A stretch of DNA of 64,000 nt from Gracilaria domingensis (taxonomy: Eukaryota; Rhodophyta; Florideophyceae; Gracilariales; Gracilariaceae): contig VCMS01000182.1 in NCBI GenBank assembly GCA_022539475.1, positions 164,419 to 228,418 on the forward strand, written 5' to 3'. The notes under the pieces were generated by a model. The model was not told the origin of the DNA. It saw nothing but the letters and a program-made list of their open reading frames with translations, and did no database searches. The position numbers and the translations under genes are program-made. Of the stretch, positions 10,578 to 20,192 are shown one piece after another (position 1 is the first letter of the stretch; every line of letters starts with the position of its first letter).

Positions 10578-11860
10578 AATGCAGGCCTGATAGAATGCTT
10601 TACCTGAAGATCTCTGTTTATGGTTGACAAGATCTGCAGTAGACGTGAATATTGTCAAAGAAAAATAGTTGTAAGCTTCTGAGTTGAAGAATCAAACGTT
10701 CAAAAGCCTCGGTTCTCGTGACACATATCTTGATTTGTGGAAAACGGTATTCAGCTGCGCTTTCCGACATTATGGCGACATCGCGGGGACCGTACACAAA
10801 CGCGCTCGACGCAATAGACTGGCCGTTTCAGAGATTCCAGGTCATTTGTGGATTACACAGATCCCAAGGGACGCACACTTCTCGGTCTAAACAATTGTTA
10901 TAATAATCATCTTATAATAGAACATTTTGGTTCAGAATAAATTTCCCTCTCAGAAGGGAAGGCAGCACCATCTCATACGACGAGGGATAAAGGCAACCAT
11001 CAACAGCACCACGTTATGAGCGACGCGCGTCCAGGCAGAGAACGAAGACGGCTATCACAAAGAAACGGTCTGCACGGTCTATGCAACCTGTGGGGGGTAT
11101 GCCAGGTACTCTGCCATTCTGCCAGAGTAGCCTTTTATGGAAGACCCCATTATGATGTGCTATTGAAGTCCAACTTCGTAAATCTTCCAATTAGACAACT
11201 AGAGAAAATGAACCAACGCAAGTCTTGTTTCTTGAGGACGGCAGGTCTTGTGGGTGGTGTCCATTTTGCATCGAAAAGGTGTGCAGGTTTGAACAGATCG
11301 GCAGTTTCTAACGTACAGCTGTAAGAGACATCCTAAGTTTCGTAACAGTACAGAGATTGCTCTTCGAGAGAGACTCTTAAACAGTTGCAGTTCATGTGGA
11401 GTCTAAGTGTAACGCAGTTTTTACACCTGTAAGTGCACAGACTTTTTCCAACACTCTCCAACATCGCAATATCATGGCACCGATGAGCAAATCTGTACAA
11501 TAATAAACGCATGCAACACGGTGAGATAGATATGTACGTTGTTGAAAACCGAAACAATTCCTTGCAACTCTTTTTCTTTTCTGCACGTCGTACTGCAGAC
11601 GATCATGGGTCATAACTCCGAACTCAGCTACATGAGAAAAGATCTGCGCTGCCTTCGGGCACCCCCCCCCGTGTGTGACATCATGTCCGATGATCGCTGT
11701 GTTACTGACTGGTTCTGTTTCAAAAGCGGTTGGTCTTATGTCGGCAAGGACAAATATGTGATAGAACCCGCGTCTCGAAACCAGCACACGAATACATCTA
11801 CCCTCGGTGGCGATGCCAACTAAGCTGTGACAATTTGCCACCCGCACCGCCGGCCGACAA
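10578..11860. other. Intergenic region, no recognised gene
   Basis: About 1.3 kb. Open frames are short, lack recognisable domains and have no convincing codon pattern. A C8 run is present at about 11662-11669. The sequence is AT-rich around 10890-10945. Confidence 0.5.
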
Positions 11861-12811
11861 ATGGACAGCCCTACATTCGTTCAAGAAGGTGAGAATTGCT
11901 GTGCCTCTTGCAAGAGCCGACTTCGAGAAGGCGACGAAGTACGGCGACTGCCTCCCTGTGAGCACTTTGTGCACGAAGACTGCTTTCCTATTGAAGCGGG
12001 GCGCTGCTTGATCGACGGACAATTTCTAGACCTAGCAAATCTCGCCGAAAACCAATCCTTTCCATTCTCGGAACCAGAGTATTCCCGCTACGACCGTCTT
12101 GTTGATGGTCAGTCTCTATCACAAAACTGTCGGAACATCGCGTGGATTCATTCGCATGAGCTTCAAAACTATAAAGAAGCGGTAAGATGGCTTCGAAAGG
12201 CGCTTCGCAAGCAGCCCAACAACGCGAATGCTATGATGGATCTTGCAGAGTACTTCGAAAAAGGGCAAGGCGTTCCAAGTAACAGCGAAAAAGCCAGAGA
12301 GCTTCGAGAGCGTGCCACTACCATCGCTAACAACATCATCCTTCAAAATGAGACGTTTATGCGGTTGCACCTGCAGCCAAATCTTGGCAACACGGCGCGT
12401 ACTTTGAATACATCACAATCGGTAGATATAACTGCAGACGTGGACAAACGAAACAACAGGAATGAGAGTGTACACGATCGTCAAGAAGAAGAAGAACATG
12501 AGGAAGAACAAGAAGAACGAATGTCGTTTTTGCGTGAGAGTCAGGAGGATGAACAAGAGCCGGCGGAGGTTACCGTCTTCAATGCTTCAAAACTTCGGGA
12601 TGAAGCAGGCGATTCATGTAAACACGAGGAGCATCTTGGCAAAGTCAACATTCCCAGAGTCGCGCAGGATCCAGAAGACAGACGTTCTTCTTCTTCGGAT
12701 TCCAATATTAGGTCGAATGACATACGCACCCAGCCGAAGCTCAGCTCGCCGTCAGAGGCGAATACTGGTCGAAGCAGATTCCTGAAACGGTCGCGATGGT
12801 GGCGGAGGTGA
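11861..12811 (+). CDS. RING-like zinc finger protein with Sel1/TPR repeats
   Basis: A 316-residue protein. Residues 13-55 hold a RING-H2-like pattern: CASC, then LPPCEHFVHEDCF (C-H-x2-H-x2-C), then GRCLIDG in place of the usual CP-x-C pair, so the last metal site is incomplete. Residues ~85-150 contain a Sel1-type unit (AVRWLRKALRKQPNNANAMM followed by DLAEYFEKGQGVPSN). The remainder is acidic and low-complexity with an RESQED motif and a basic end. This suggests an E3-ligase-like or scaffold protein, but no partner is indicated. A degenerate tandem copy follows at 13.0-13.9 kb. Confidence 0.6.
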   Translation: MDSPTFVQEGENCCASCKSRLREGDEVRRLPPCEHFVHEDCFPIEAGRCLIDGQFLDLANLAENQSFPFSEPEYSRYDRLVDGQSLSQNCRNIAWIHSHELQNYKEAVRWLRKALRKQPNNANAMMDLAEYFEKGQGVPSNSEKARELRERATTIANNIILQNETFMRLHLQPNLGNTARTLNTSQSVDITADVDKRNNRNESVHDRQEEEEHEEEQEERMSFLRESQEDEQEPAEVTVFNASKLRDEAGDSCKHEEHLGKVNIPRVAQDPEDRRSSSSDSNIRSNDIRTQPKLSSPSEANTGRSRFLKRSRWWRR

Positions 12812-13024
12812 ACAATATTCGTATTCAGCTAAAATCAGTCCCATGAAGTTGTCCAAGCAACTTCTCTGCAACAGAGTGAATCTCTACATTTAGTAGCTCA
12901 CATGCGAATGACATGCGGGCATGCAATGTATTGCAGGGTTATCTTTCTGGCACAGTATTTCGAAGTATGATAATGAACTGATCCTACGAAGGTACCTCTC
13001 CTGAAAGATTATCTCTTATTGATG

Positions 13025-13870
13025 ACGCAGGTAAACCCAAGATTGAGTGCCTTTCATGCGCATATGCAGATGCTGTAAGATTACGTAAGGTTAAAACACC
13101 ATTCATTTATGACTTTCAACAGTTTTCGAAGAATCCGAGTGTCAAAGTGAATACCAGGGGTATCAGGATACGAGCGCCATTGCAATTATCCAAAAGAAAG
13201 CCAAGCAAGATTTATGGTAGCCCTCTACCCTTGGTATGCCAAAATTTGCGGGAAGGCGTTCGTGGCGATACCTGTAGCCGACGAAGCTCCGAGGAGCTGC
13301 CACTCCAATCATAGCGATATCAAGGTTCAAAGCGCGACGTTTTTGCGCTTGCACCCACAATCACCTCTTGGCAGCACGGTGAGCGGATTAAAAGCAACGC
13401 CATCGCAAGACATCCCCACCGAACCGCATGAGATGATTTGCGAAGGTCCCCTACATGGACAAGAAAGAGAGGAAGGACGAATATTGATCTCACGTGAGAG
13501 TCAAAGAGATACGCAAAAGCTGATACAGGTTGGGAACAAAGATGCTCCAGTGCCTATGACAAAAGAACAGGCTGCAAAAGAGCGAATATCGTTCTTGCGT
13601 GAGAGTCAAGAGGATAAGTCAAGAGGATGTGCAAGGGCTGATACAGGTTGGGAACACAGATGCTCCAGAACCTGTGAAACAAGTCAGCGACTCGGAGGAA
13701 CGCGACGGAAATCTCCCTGTCAACGTGAATAACACCATCTCCAGTGTGGCGCAAGAAACAGACGACGGAAGTTCTACTTGTTCGGATTATGATACTGCGC
13801 CAATTAACATATTCCCTTCGGTAGCAAAACGCCCGCGGTCGGAAACATCTAAGATATATAATATTTCTCA
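13025..13870 (+). pseudogene. Degenerate tandem copy of the RING/Sel1 gene
   Basis: Segments matching the upstream gene appear in order but in different frames. At about 13036-13090 is IECLSCAYADAVRLRK, like the RING start CASCKSRLREGDEVRRL. At 13325-13400 is ATFLRLHPQSPLGST, like ETFMRLHLQPNLGNT. At 13580-13612 is ERISFLRESQED, like ERMSFLRESQED. At 13735-13800 is an SVAQETDDGSSTCSD block, like RVAQDPEDRRSSSSD. The Sel1 region is poorly kept. A unit of LIQVGNxDAP occurs twice, giving an internal repeat absent from the parent. A 13-bp tandem duplication shifts the frame. The copy therefore looks non-functional, although an undetected spliced product is possible. Confidence 0.6.
13604..13629 (+). 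repeat. 13-bp tandem duplication causing a frameshift
   Basis: AGTCAAGAGGATA at 13604-13616 is followed directly by AGTCAAGAGGATG at 13617-13629. Thirteen is not a multiple of three. The protein frame open from 13214 runs on past it into unrelated sequence, while the matching frame continues from the second copy. Confidence 0.8.
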
Positions 13871-14483
13871 TCGTAGTCCAGTAAGTGTAGTACGGCTACG
13901 CAGTTTTTTGTTGTCGGCGAGCTCGACGGACACATATGCACGCCGCCTTGTCGCCCTCATGCGCTGTCGAGCCTCGCCAACGTCATCGCAGCTCTGCTCT
14001 CGCCGCGTCTTTAGTCCGACAAACTCCTTCCCATTCCCACCCGGGCAGCAGGCCCGTTTTACGAAAACGGGTTCTGTGCGGGACTAGCAGGGGGAAGTAC
14101 CGCGACGGCAGAGCTTCTGTTTCGTCATCGCCGTTTCTTCCCAAACCCAAAGATCTATCCGCTGCTACGCGATCAGCGATAACGACACTTTGTCCGGTGC
14201 TCAAGATCATCTAGATTTTTCTTTCGGAAGTTCCCAGTTCGAGACGGACCCCAGCGTCCTCGCTTACGTGAATGACAGAGCCACGCGCAGATACTGACTC
14301 ATTTTTAGTGAACTCTTGCATTGTTCGCAGTACGTGTAGCCTCAAAAGTTGTTTCATGAACGCCGATATCCATTCTATCAGAGCCGAGCACGTACCTTCA
14401 CTTGAGTCAGATACGGCTGATGAAATTGATAGTGCATCAAAACATTTCAGATCAATTCAATCCATTCGCGATCCGCAAAGATA
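13871..14483. other. Intergenic region downstream of the phycobilin lyase gene
   Basis: No gene recognised. A short inverted pair, CCCGTTTTACG and CGAAAACGGG, lies around 14050-14070 and could form a hairpin. Confidence 0.45.
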
Positions 14484-16046
14484 CTAATCTTGTTCCTCAA
14501 GCGATGTATCCAAGTGTTTGAAATCCAAATCACAGCCTGCTCGTGCGCGAATAAGCCAGTCTTCATCACCCTTGAACATCTCCCGCATTCTCCCTGCATC
14601 GCCCAATCGTTCAGATGCAATAAGACACGCATATTTGAGTTCCCAGATTTGCGTCTTCTCCGCGACCTGCGCTATTGTGTCTATGGCATCGGGATTGCCA
14701 AGCTCTGCAAGCGCCGTCACGGCACCCGCTTGGTGATTGAAGAAACGAGGCGGTAAGCTGGCGGCATTTTCGAGCAGCAGTGAGTACGCCGGTGCATACT
14801 TCAACCAACCAAGCGTCTTGTACACATGGTAAGCTCCAAAATAATCGAAGTATTCCAGGTCGTTATACGACTTTACAACGGCCGCACCGATGTCTCCATT
14901 TGCAGCGTCGCGAAAGTCCTCCATCAGAGTGCGGCTGGCCAAATACGCCTCTAGTGCGTCGTTCTTGTACAGCTGCCGGATGTTGCGGTCTGGGGCGCGC
15001 GCTCTCTTGGTATCCTTGGTCTTTCCCAACAAATCAAGCTGCTTGGGGTTGTCCCAGATGAGACGATCGAGCAAGCGCGCCGTACCTTCATCCATCGGCT
15101 GCTGCTGTTCGCCTTGGGCGTTCCCAACTGAGAAGCGCTGTTCAAGCAACACCCTCGCAGTGCGCGCGCGCAGCACCAACGAGTTGGGACACACACAAAC
15201 AGAAGGCAAAGCCGGGGCGTACCGCGACAAGGTAATGTCCTCAATGGCAGAGCGACGAACGTTAAGCTGCGAGCTTTTCAACAGCTCAAGCACGGGTTGC
15301 ATCGCGTCGTCATCCGACTGCAAAACAGCGCAGGCTGCACGCGCGGCGCTGGCGGTGGGCAGGTGGTCATCGTGCACAAAGGGGCGCACCGCAGGCAGCG
15401 CCGGTTGAAAGCGCGCGCGCAACAAGGTATGAATGGCCACGCGCCTCGCAGACGACGAGCCGGACGGAAGCACGCTTGCCACTGCCTCCATGGCGCTTTC
15501 GTCGTTGACGCCCAGCTCGGCCAGCCCCCAGATGGCGACCTCCGCCATGTAAGGGTCTGGATCGGTCAACGCCGCCAGCAACAACTGCACGACCTCTTCT
15601 CGCAGATGCTGGCCCTTGTGGCGCGCAAGCGACTCGAGCGCCTTCCGTCGCGATACGCGATCCTCCGTGCCGTACGAGTCCAAGGCGGCCACATCAAAGC
15701 GGCCGACAAAGCGAATTATAGCGCGCGCCGACTTCTCGCTCGGAAAGAACTTGAGCCGCTCGGCGGCGATGAAGCGGTCGTCGCGCTGCGACAGAGAGCC
15801 CAGCTCGGCGTCCAGCAGCGCGATGGCCGCGTCCTCGTCCAACGCGTTGAAGAACAAGTCGCGCCCAGCGTCCGCGGCAAACACGTCCTCCGTCCTGGGC
15901 GCGGCGCGCGCGCGGCGCGGAGCGCCGTCGCCGGCCAGCGCGCAGCGCGGCGCGCGCGCGCCGGCGCGCGACGTCGCCGCGTCGTCGCCGCCGCGACGCA
16001 GCGGCGCGCGCGCGGCCAGCGGCGGCGGAACGTAAGCGGCGCGCAT
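14484..16046 (-). CDS. CpeY-like phycobilin lyase (HEAT repeats), plastid-targeted
   Basis: A 520-residue protein. The first ~50 residues (MRAAYVPPPLAARAPLRR...) are basic and alanine-rich, like a transit peptide. The core begins with ALDEDAAIALLDAELGSLSQ and RFIAAERLKFFPSEKSARAI, the signature of CpcE/CpeY-type lyases. Several HEAT repeats follow (RRKALESLARHKGQHLREEV; VAIWGLAELGVNDESAMEAV; PALPAVRPFVHDDHLPTAS; RRSAIEDITLSRY). The C-terminal GAYHVYKTLGWLKYAPAYSLL and ELKYACLIASERLG segments also match CpeY. Such proteins attach phycoerythrobilin to phycoerythrin subunits; in cyanobacteria CpeY often works with CpeZ. This is the main evidence that the host has phycobilisomes. Exact bilin and target are inferred. 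The transit-peptide region is extremely GC-rich. Confidence 0.78.
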   Translation of the reverse strand: MRAAYVPPPLAARAPLRRGGDDAATSRAGARAPRCALAGDGAPRRARAAPRTEDVFAADAGRDLFFNALDEDAAIALLDAELGSLSQRDDRFIAAERLKFFPSEKSARAIIRFVGRFDVAALDSYGTEDRVSRRKALESLARHKGQHLREEVVQLLLAALTDPDPYMAEVAIWGLAELGVNDESAMEAVASVLPSGSSSARRVAIHTLLRARFQPALPAVRPFVHDDHLPTASAARAACAVLQSDDDAMQPVLELLKSSQLNVRRSAIEDITLSRYAPALPSVCVCPNSLVLRARTARVLLEQRFSVGNAQGEQQQPMDEGTARLLDRLIWDNPKQLDLLGKTKDTKRARAPDRNIRQLYKNDALEAYLASRTLMEDFRDAANGDIGAAVVKSYNDLEYFDYFGAYHVYKTLGWLKYAPAYSLLLENAASLPPRFFNHQAGAVTALAELGNPDAIDTIAQVAEKTQIWELKYACLIASERLGDAGRMREMFKGDEDWLIRARAGCDLDFKHLDTSLEEQD

Positions 16047-16361
16047 GGCGAGCGGCAGCGCGGTCGACGTCGCGTGAGCTCAGCGGGACGAGCGCGGCGC
16101 GCCGAGGGTATCCTTCCCCTCTAAACCGTCGGGTTTTACGAGCCGCTTTGAAGCCGCCTTTCCGTACCGCAATATTGCAGTGCGCCGTTCCTGAATCACC
16201 TAAAAGTGGCGTGAGACAGACAACGTCTTTGTTTGCACGGCGGCGACTCCCGTTTTCAGAAAATTCTGCAAGCAGCGCTGCGACCTTCACCCGGAACATT
16301 TCTGTGAGGCATGAGAACATCATGTTCGAGATGACATGATGATCATGTCATCCGAAGCTCG
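16047..16361. other. Divergent intergenic region between lyase and AAA ATPase genes
   Basis: The 5' flanks of two divergent genes. GC content falls abruptly from the lyase start toward 16300. A short palindromic ATCATGTTCGAGATGACATGATGATCATG-like area at 16319-16347 contains several ATCATG words. Confidence 0.4.
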
Positions 16362-18761
16362 ATGATAGGCCGCACGGTACGCTCTAAGGAACAGCATTCT
16401 GCAGATCCCTCTAAAGCGATGAAAGAAGCCGCTTTTCCAGGGGAATCGCAGCCACACTCGGCCTTTCAGCCATTCTGTCTTGGTAAATTGATCAACTATG
16501 CCCGAAATGCGAAGGGTATCCCACCTGAGTCCCTGAGAAGGCTTGGGGTAGCTTGCTTGCATCCGGACGAGATGCAACGCAATGGATGCAAAGTCATGGA
16601 TATTGGCGTTCTGAAAGATCTCAAGAGCTCAAATTATGTAGTAGCCTCCTTATGGCCCTTAGAAGTTGTCGACAAGGGTTTCATAGCACTTGACGACCGT
16701 TCCACGCTAGCTCTCGGACTTGATTGAAGCGACGGCCTGATACGTATGCCAAGCATGCAAGCCTCGAAGAAGAAGCCCAAAAACAGAAAAGGGAAGCGAG
16801 GAACTCGTGCACGCAAGGCTGGCCACGATCAAGGCCGGTTTCGCCACATGGATCCCGAGAGAGAAGACCAGACTGAAGCTAAATCCAGCTCTGAACACCC
16901 GCAAATGCTTAGCTTGGATCGGGTAATAAGCAGAGGTCCAGTCTTGGAGGCCCGACGCGTTCACCTAACTTGTGACGCCGACTTCGACTTTTTGTCATCA
17001 GATGAATGCACAACTATGCTTCATGCTCATTTGCTTGGCAGGGCCTTGATGCCGGGAATGACAGTTCCAGTTAATCTACTTGGCGATAATATACTGTTCA
17101 GCGTTGTGAAGGTTAATGATGATTTCGATAATCAGGAAAGGGACGGACCAGGTCCAACTGGCAAAGGGGTATACCTTTGTTCAAAGCAAACTATAGTGGA
17201 GGTCGTTTTGGGTTCACATACTCACTGCACTAAGGGCCAACGAACTTCGTATGATCTCGTAAGTTTAGCTGGACTGGACCGTCAGGTACAAGCAGCCCGG
17301 TCTATAGTAGAAGCTGTCATTTCTACCAAAACGACCGACAACGTCTTTGCACTGGAACATTCGCTGTTAACTAAGAAACCACATGGGCTTCTCATTCATG
17401 GCCCATCCGGGACTGGTAAGATTATGATGGCATGTGCGTTGGCAGCCAGCTACAGGTTGAACTTGGAAATGATCTCAGGCCCAGGGGTCGTGGGTAAGTC
17501 AACATCTGACGCTTTGCGAACATTGGAGAACTGCTTTAAGCGAGCCCGACGGAAAAGCCCAAGTTTGGTCCTGCTGGATGAGGTTGACGCGCTTGCACCA
17601 CGCAGAGATTTGCCCACTCTTGACGACGTACAGAGAAAGTTGACAGCTGCCTTATTGACAATTATGGACAATCAAGGTGGTTCAGAACTCCAAAATATTG
17701 TGGTCGTAGGGACCACAAACAGACCTGACGTCATTGATGCTGCGATGCGAAGACCCGGACGCTTCGACCGTGAAATTGAGACTATTGTGCCTAACACCCT
17801 TGCACGAGTGCAGATCCTAAGGAATTTAGTTACTGAAGCAACTGCAGAAACAATTCTAGATGAGCTTGAAAAGATTGCAGTTCTTTGTTACGGTTATGTC
17901 GGTGCGGATATCGTGTCCCCGTGGCGCGAAGCAGTGAGTTCGGCTTACGATCGAGATTCCAAGCCAACCATTTCAGTGGTCGACTTCAAGGAAGCGCTCA
18001 GAAAAGTTCGCCCAAGTGCTCTTCGAGAGATTGCTGTTGAGATTCCAAGTACAACATGGAATGATGTCGGAGGGAAGGAAGAGGCGAAACAAAGACTGAA
18101 GGAAGCAGTGGAATGGCCGTTGAGCGAGAACGGCGCACAAACATTTTTGTCTTTTGGAGTTACTCCACCTCGTGGTATTCTTCTCTACGGTCCACCAGGT
18201 TGCAGTAAAACGCTCCTAGCGAGAGCCGTCGCAACTGAATCGAAAGCAAACTTCATTTCCGTAAACGGAGCAGAACTGCTATCCAAGTGGGTCGGAGAAA
18301 GTGAGAAAGCTGTACGCAACATTTTTCGCAGGGCACGACAGGCGGCGCCCTGTGTTATCTTCTTTGATGAGATCGATGCCCTGGCCACATCGCGAAGTTT
18401 TGTAGCAGGCGCATCGGCACAGGCTCGAGTAGTGGCTCAGCTCTTGTCCGAGATGGACGGGATTGATACTGAGCGGAGCAATCGCGTTGTGGTTATCGCA
18501 GCAACTAATCGTCCGGATTGCCTAGACTCTGCCTTCCTACGACCTGGTCGGATAGATGTACAGATATATGTCGGACTCCCTGATCATAGCGAGCGGTTAT
18601 CAATACTGAACGTGCATACAAGAAAAGTACCGCTCGCAGAAGATGTGAATCTACTTGAAGTAGCCAGTTGCACAGATGGTTATTCTGGCGCAGAGCTCGC
18701 TGCCGTTGTTCGTGGAGCCGCCCTGTGTGCGAGCCATCTCAAAGCACGTCAAGAGTACTAA
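16362..18761 (+). CDS. AFG2/SPATA5-type AAA ATPase with an in-frame TGA after the N domain
   Basis: Two segments in the same frame are separated by one TGA at 16725-16727. The first (16362-16724) has CDC48 N-domain features: [18 protein letters not shown] and [20 protein letters not shown]. The second (ATG 16746) continues with the rest of the N domain, then D1 and D2. D1 Walker A reads GPSGTGKI, with Ile (codon 17421-17423) where Ser/Thr normally binds Mg-ATP; its Walker B ([11 protein letters not shown]) and RRPGRFDRE are intact. D2 has [10 protein letters not shown], the variant typical of AFG2/Drg1/SPATA5, and [10 protein letters not shown]. Family role: AAA ATPase releasing shuttling factors from pre-60S ribosomes. 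The stop may be an error, an unseen intron, or a mutation that leaves only the downstream product. Confidence 0.75.
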
Positions 18762-18842
18762 GGCGCCGTAACTCTCCCACGTTGAGAGCGATCCGCTTTC
18801 GCCCTGCACATACACAGAGTGATCAAAAAATTCCTTCGCACT

Positions 18843-19820
18843 CTATGTTGATTTCTCTTGAGTTTGCTTGAGTTCTTGTTTCCATGCCGCATATGACCGG
18901 AATCCTACATATTCTTCAAGACGGTCTGCAAGCAGCGTTTTTTCGTCCTCATCGAGTGAGAAGCGGTTGAAACCGTTTCGATCGGCAGGTAGTACTGTCT
19001 TCGCGCCCTCTAGGCCCATCACTCTTCCTACAGAGCGGCAGTCGAAGCGCTTATCGCCTAGCATGGCCTCTCTCGTGCAGCGCGCCGCGACGCGAGTCAC
19101 ATCCTCCTCCGAGAGCACTGCGCCAACGAACGCCGCCAGCTTTCGCGTCGCGCGCGGCAGGTCTTCTACGACGTCCTCGTAGAACAACACCAGCACATTA
19201 TCCCGCGGCGTCTGCGTCCAGCTGCTCAGCATCTGTAGCCAATGGGGGTAATTTCGTGGTGCATATCTGAATATGTTCTCATCAGGTAGCACGGGCAAGC
19301 CAAGTAGCTCATGTCGCACGTACAAATGAAACACACGCTCATGTACGGCAGCATCAATCACGGTACCACCCGTCGCGAAGTCGAACAGGAAGTCGAGCAG
19401 GCTACCGACAAAACGGTTAGGATCACGCGCGCAGAACACGAAGCGCCCGACAGTCAGATCAAACATGGACGCGACGCTATGTGTCTTGAACAAGCGGGGG
19501 GATGATTCACAGCTGAGCGTGCCTGTTTGCGGCCCGTAATCGACAAACGGCGCCACGTCGTTAATCTCGTCAAACTGGGTACCATCCGGGTCGAAATCTG
19601 GTGCACCGCCAGCTGCTACAACTATCTGATAGAGCATATGCTGAAGAAGCGTGGTGCCTGCTTTGGGATTCGTCGCAATAATCACGTCGGTTGGGCGCGG
19701 TTTGTACGACTGCAGACCCGTTGCGATGGGAAAGTTTGCGCGCATGCGGTTGAAGGCGTATAACGCGTCGAGAGCGGCACGGTGCACTTGCTCGTTTCGG
19801 CGGACGGCGCGTTGACCCAT
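18843..19820 (-). CDS. Sulfotransferase family protein
   Basis: A 325-residue protein from the ATG at 19820; an in-frame ATG at 19889 would add 23 residues including a weakly hydrophobic stretch. The PAPS-binding 5'-phosphosulfate loop reads VIIATNPKAGTTLLQHML, and the 3'-phosphate-binding region is FVFCARDPNRFVGSLLDF (the family's YVxRNPKDVAVS position). Also typical are LFKTHS, where the histidine is the expected catalytic base, and DNVLVLFYEDVVEDL. It would transfer sulfate from PAPS to a small molecule or a sugar; red algae make sulfated polysaccharides, but no substrate can be read from the sequence. No strong signal peptide is seen at the shorter start. It is convergent with the AAA gene, 80 bp apart. 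Confidence 0.8.
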   Translation of the reverse strand: MGQRAVRRNEQVHRAALDALYAFNRMRANFPIATGLQSYKPRPTDVIIATNPKAGTTLLQHMLYQIVVAAGGAPDFDPDGTQFDEINDVAPFVDYGPQTGTLSCESSPRLFKTHSVASMFDLTVGRFVFCARDPNRFVGSLLDFLFDFATGGTVIDAAVHERVFHLYVRHELLGLPVLPDENIFRYAPRNYPHWLQMLSSWTQTPRDNVLVLFYEDVVEDLPRATRKLAAFVGAVLSEEDVTRVAARCTREAMLGDKRFDCRSVGRVMGLEGAKTVLPADRNGFNRFSLDEDEKTLLADRLEEYVGFRSYAAWKQELKQTQEKST

Positions 19821-20192
19821 CACGATGTGATTGTCAATGTGGGGCAGAGTATGAAGCGAATATAGAGTCGTGACTGCTGCACAAAACAAATCTCAACAGG
19901 TTAGACGCTAACCACAACAGGTGAACCGGGTACCGTCGGTACCGTCGGTGCAAAGTATTGTATACCAATCGGAACATGTTCGAATTGAAGCGATGTAAAC
20001 CGCGAATGCACTCTTTCACTTTCGCCGAAAGAGTATCCTCGTAGCCCAAGCCTGGCTCGGGCGCGCACGTGGCACGGCGTGCGAGATCAAGCGGCGCTCA
20101 AAACGGATGCGGCGCGCCGCGCGGCGCGCGCGCCGCGCCGCCGCTCACCGCCCGCAGTGCCGTCGGCCTGTCCCGCCGTCCGCGCCGCCGCC
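19821..20192. promoter_or_regulatory. Divergent region between sulfotransferase and photolyase-RUS genes
   Basis: Contains a directly repeated GTACCGTCGGTACCGTCGGT at about 19928-19948. GC content rises steeply from about 20050 toward the RUS gene. The latter's frame is open from 20079 with a GTG, but the first ATG, in a strong GCCGCCATG context, is at 20193. Confidence 0.4.

Noticed and set aside
15694-16323. Minus-strand frame extending upstream of the lyase start
   Set aside because: It is a different frame with arginine/alanine-rich noise; the lyase frame has the transit peptide and family motifs.
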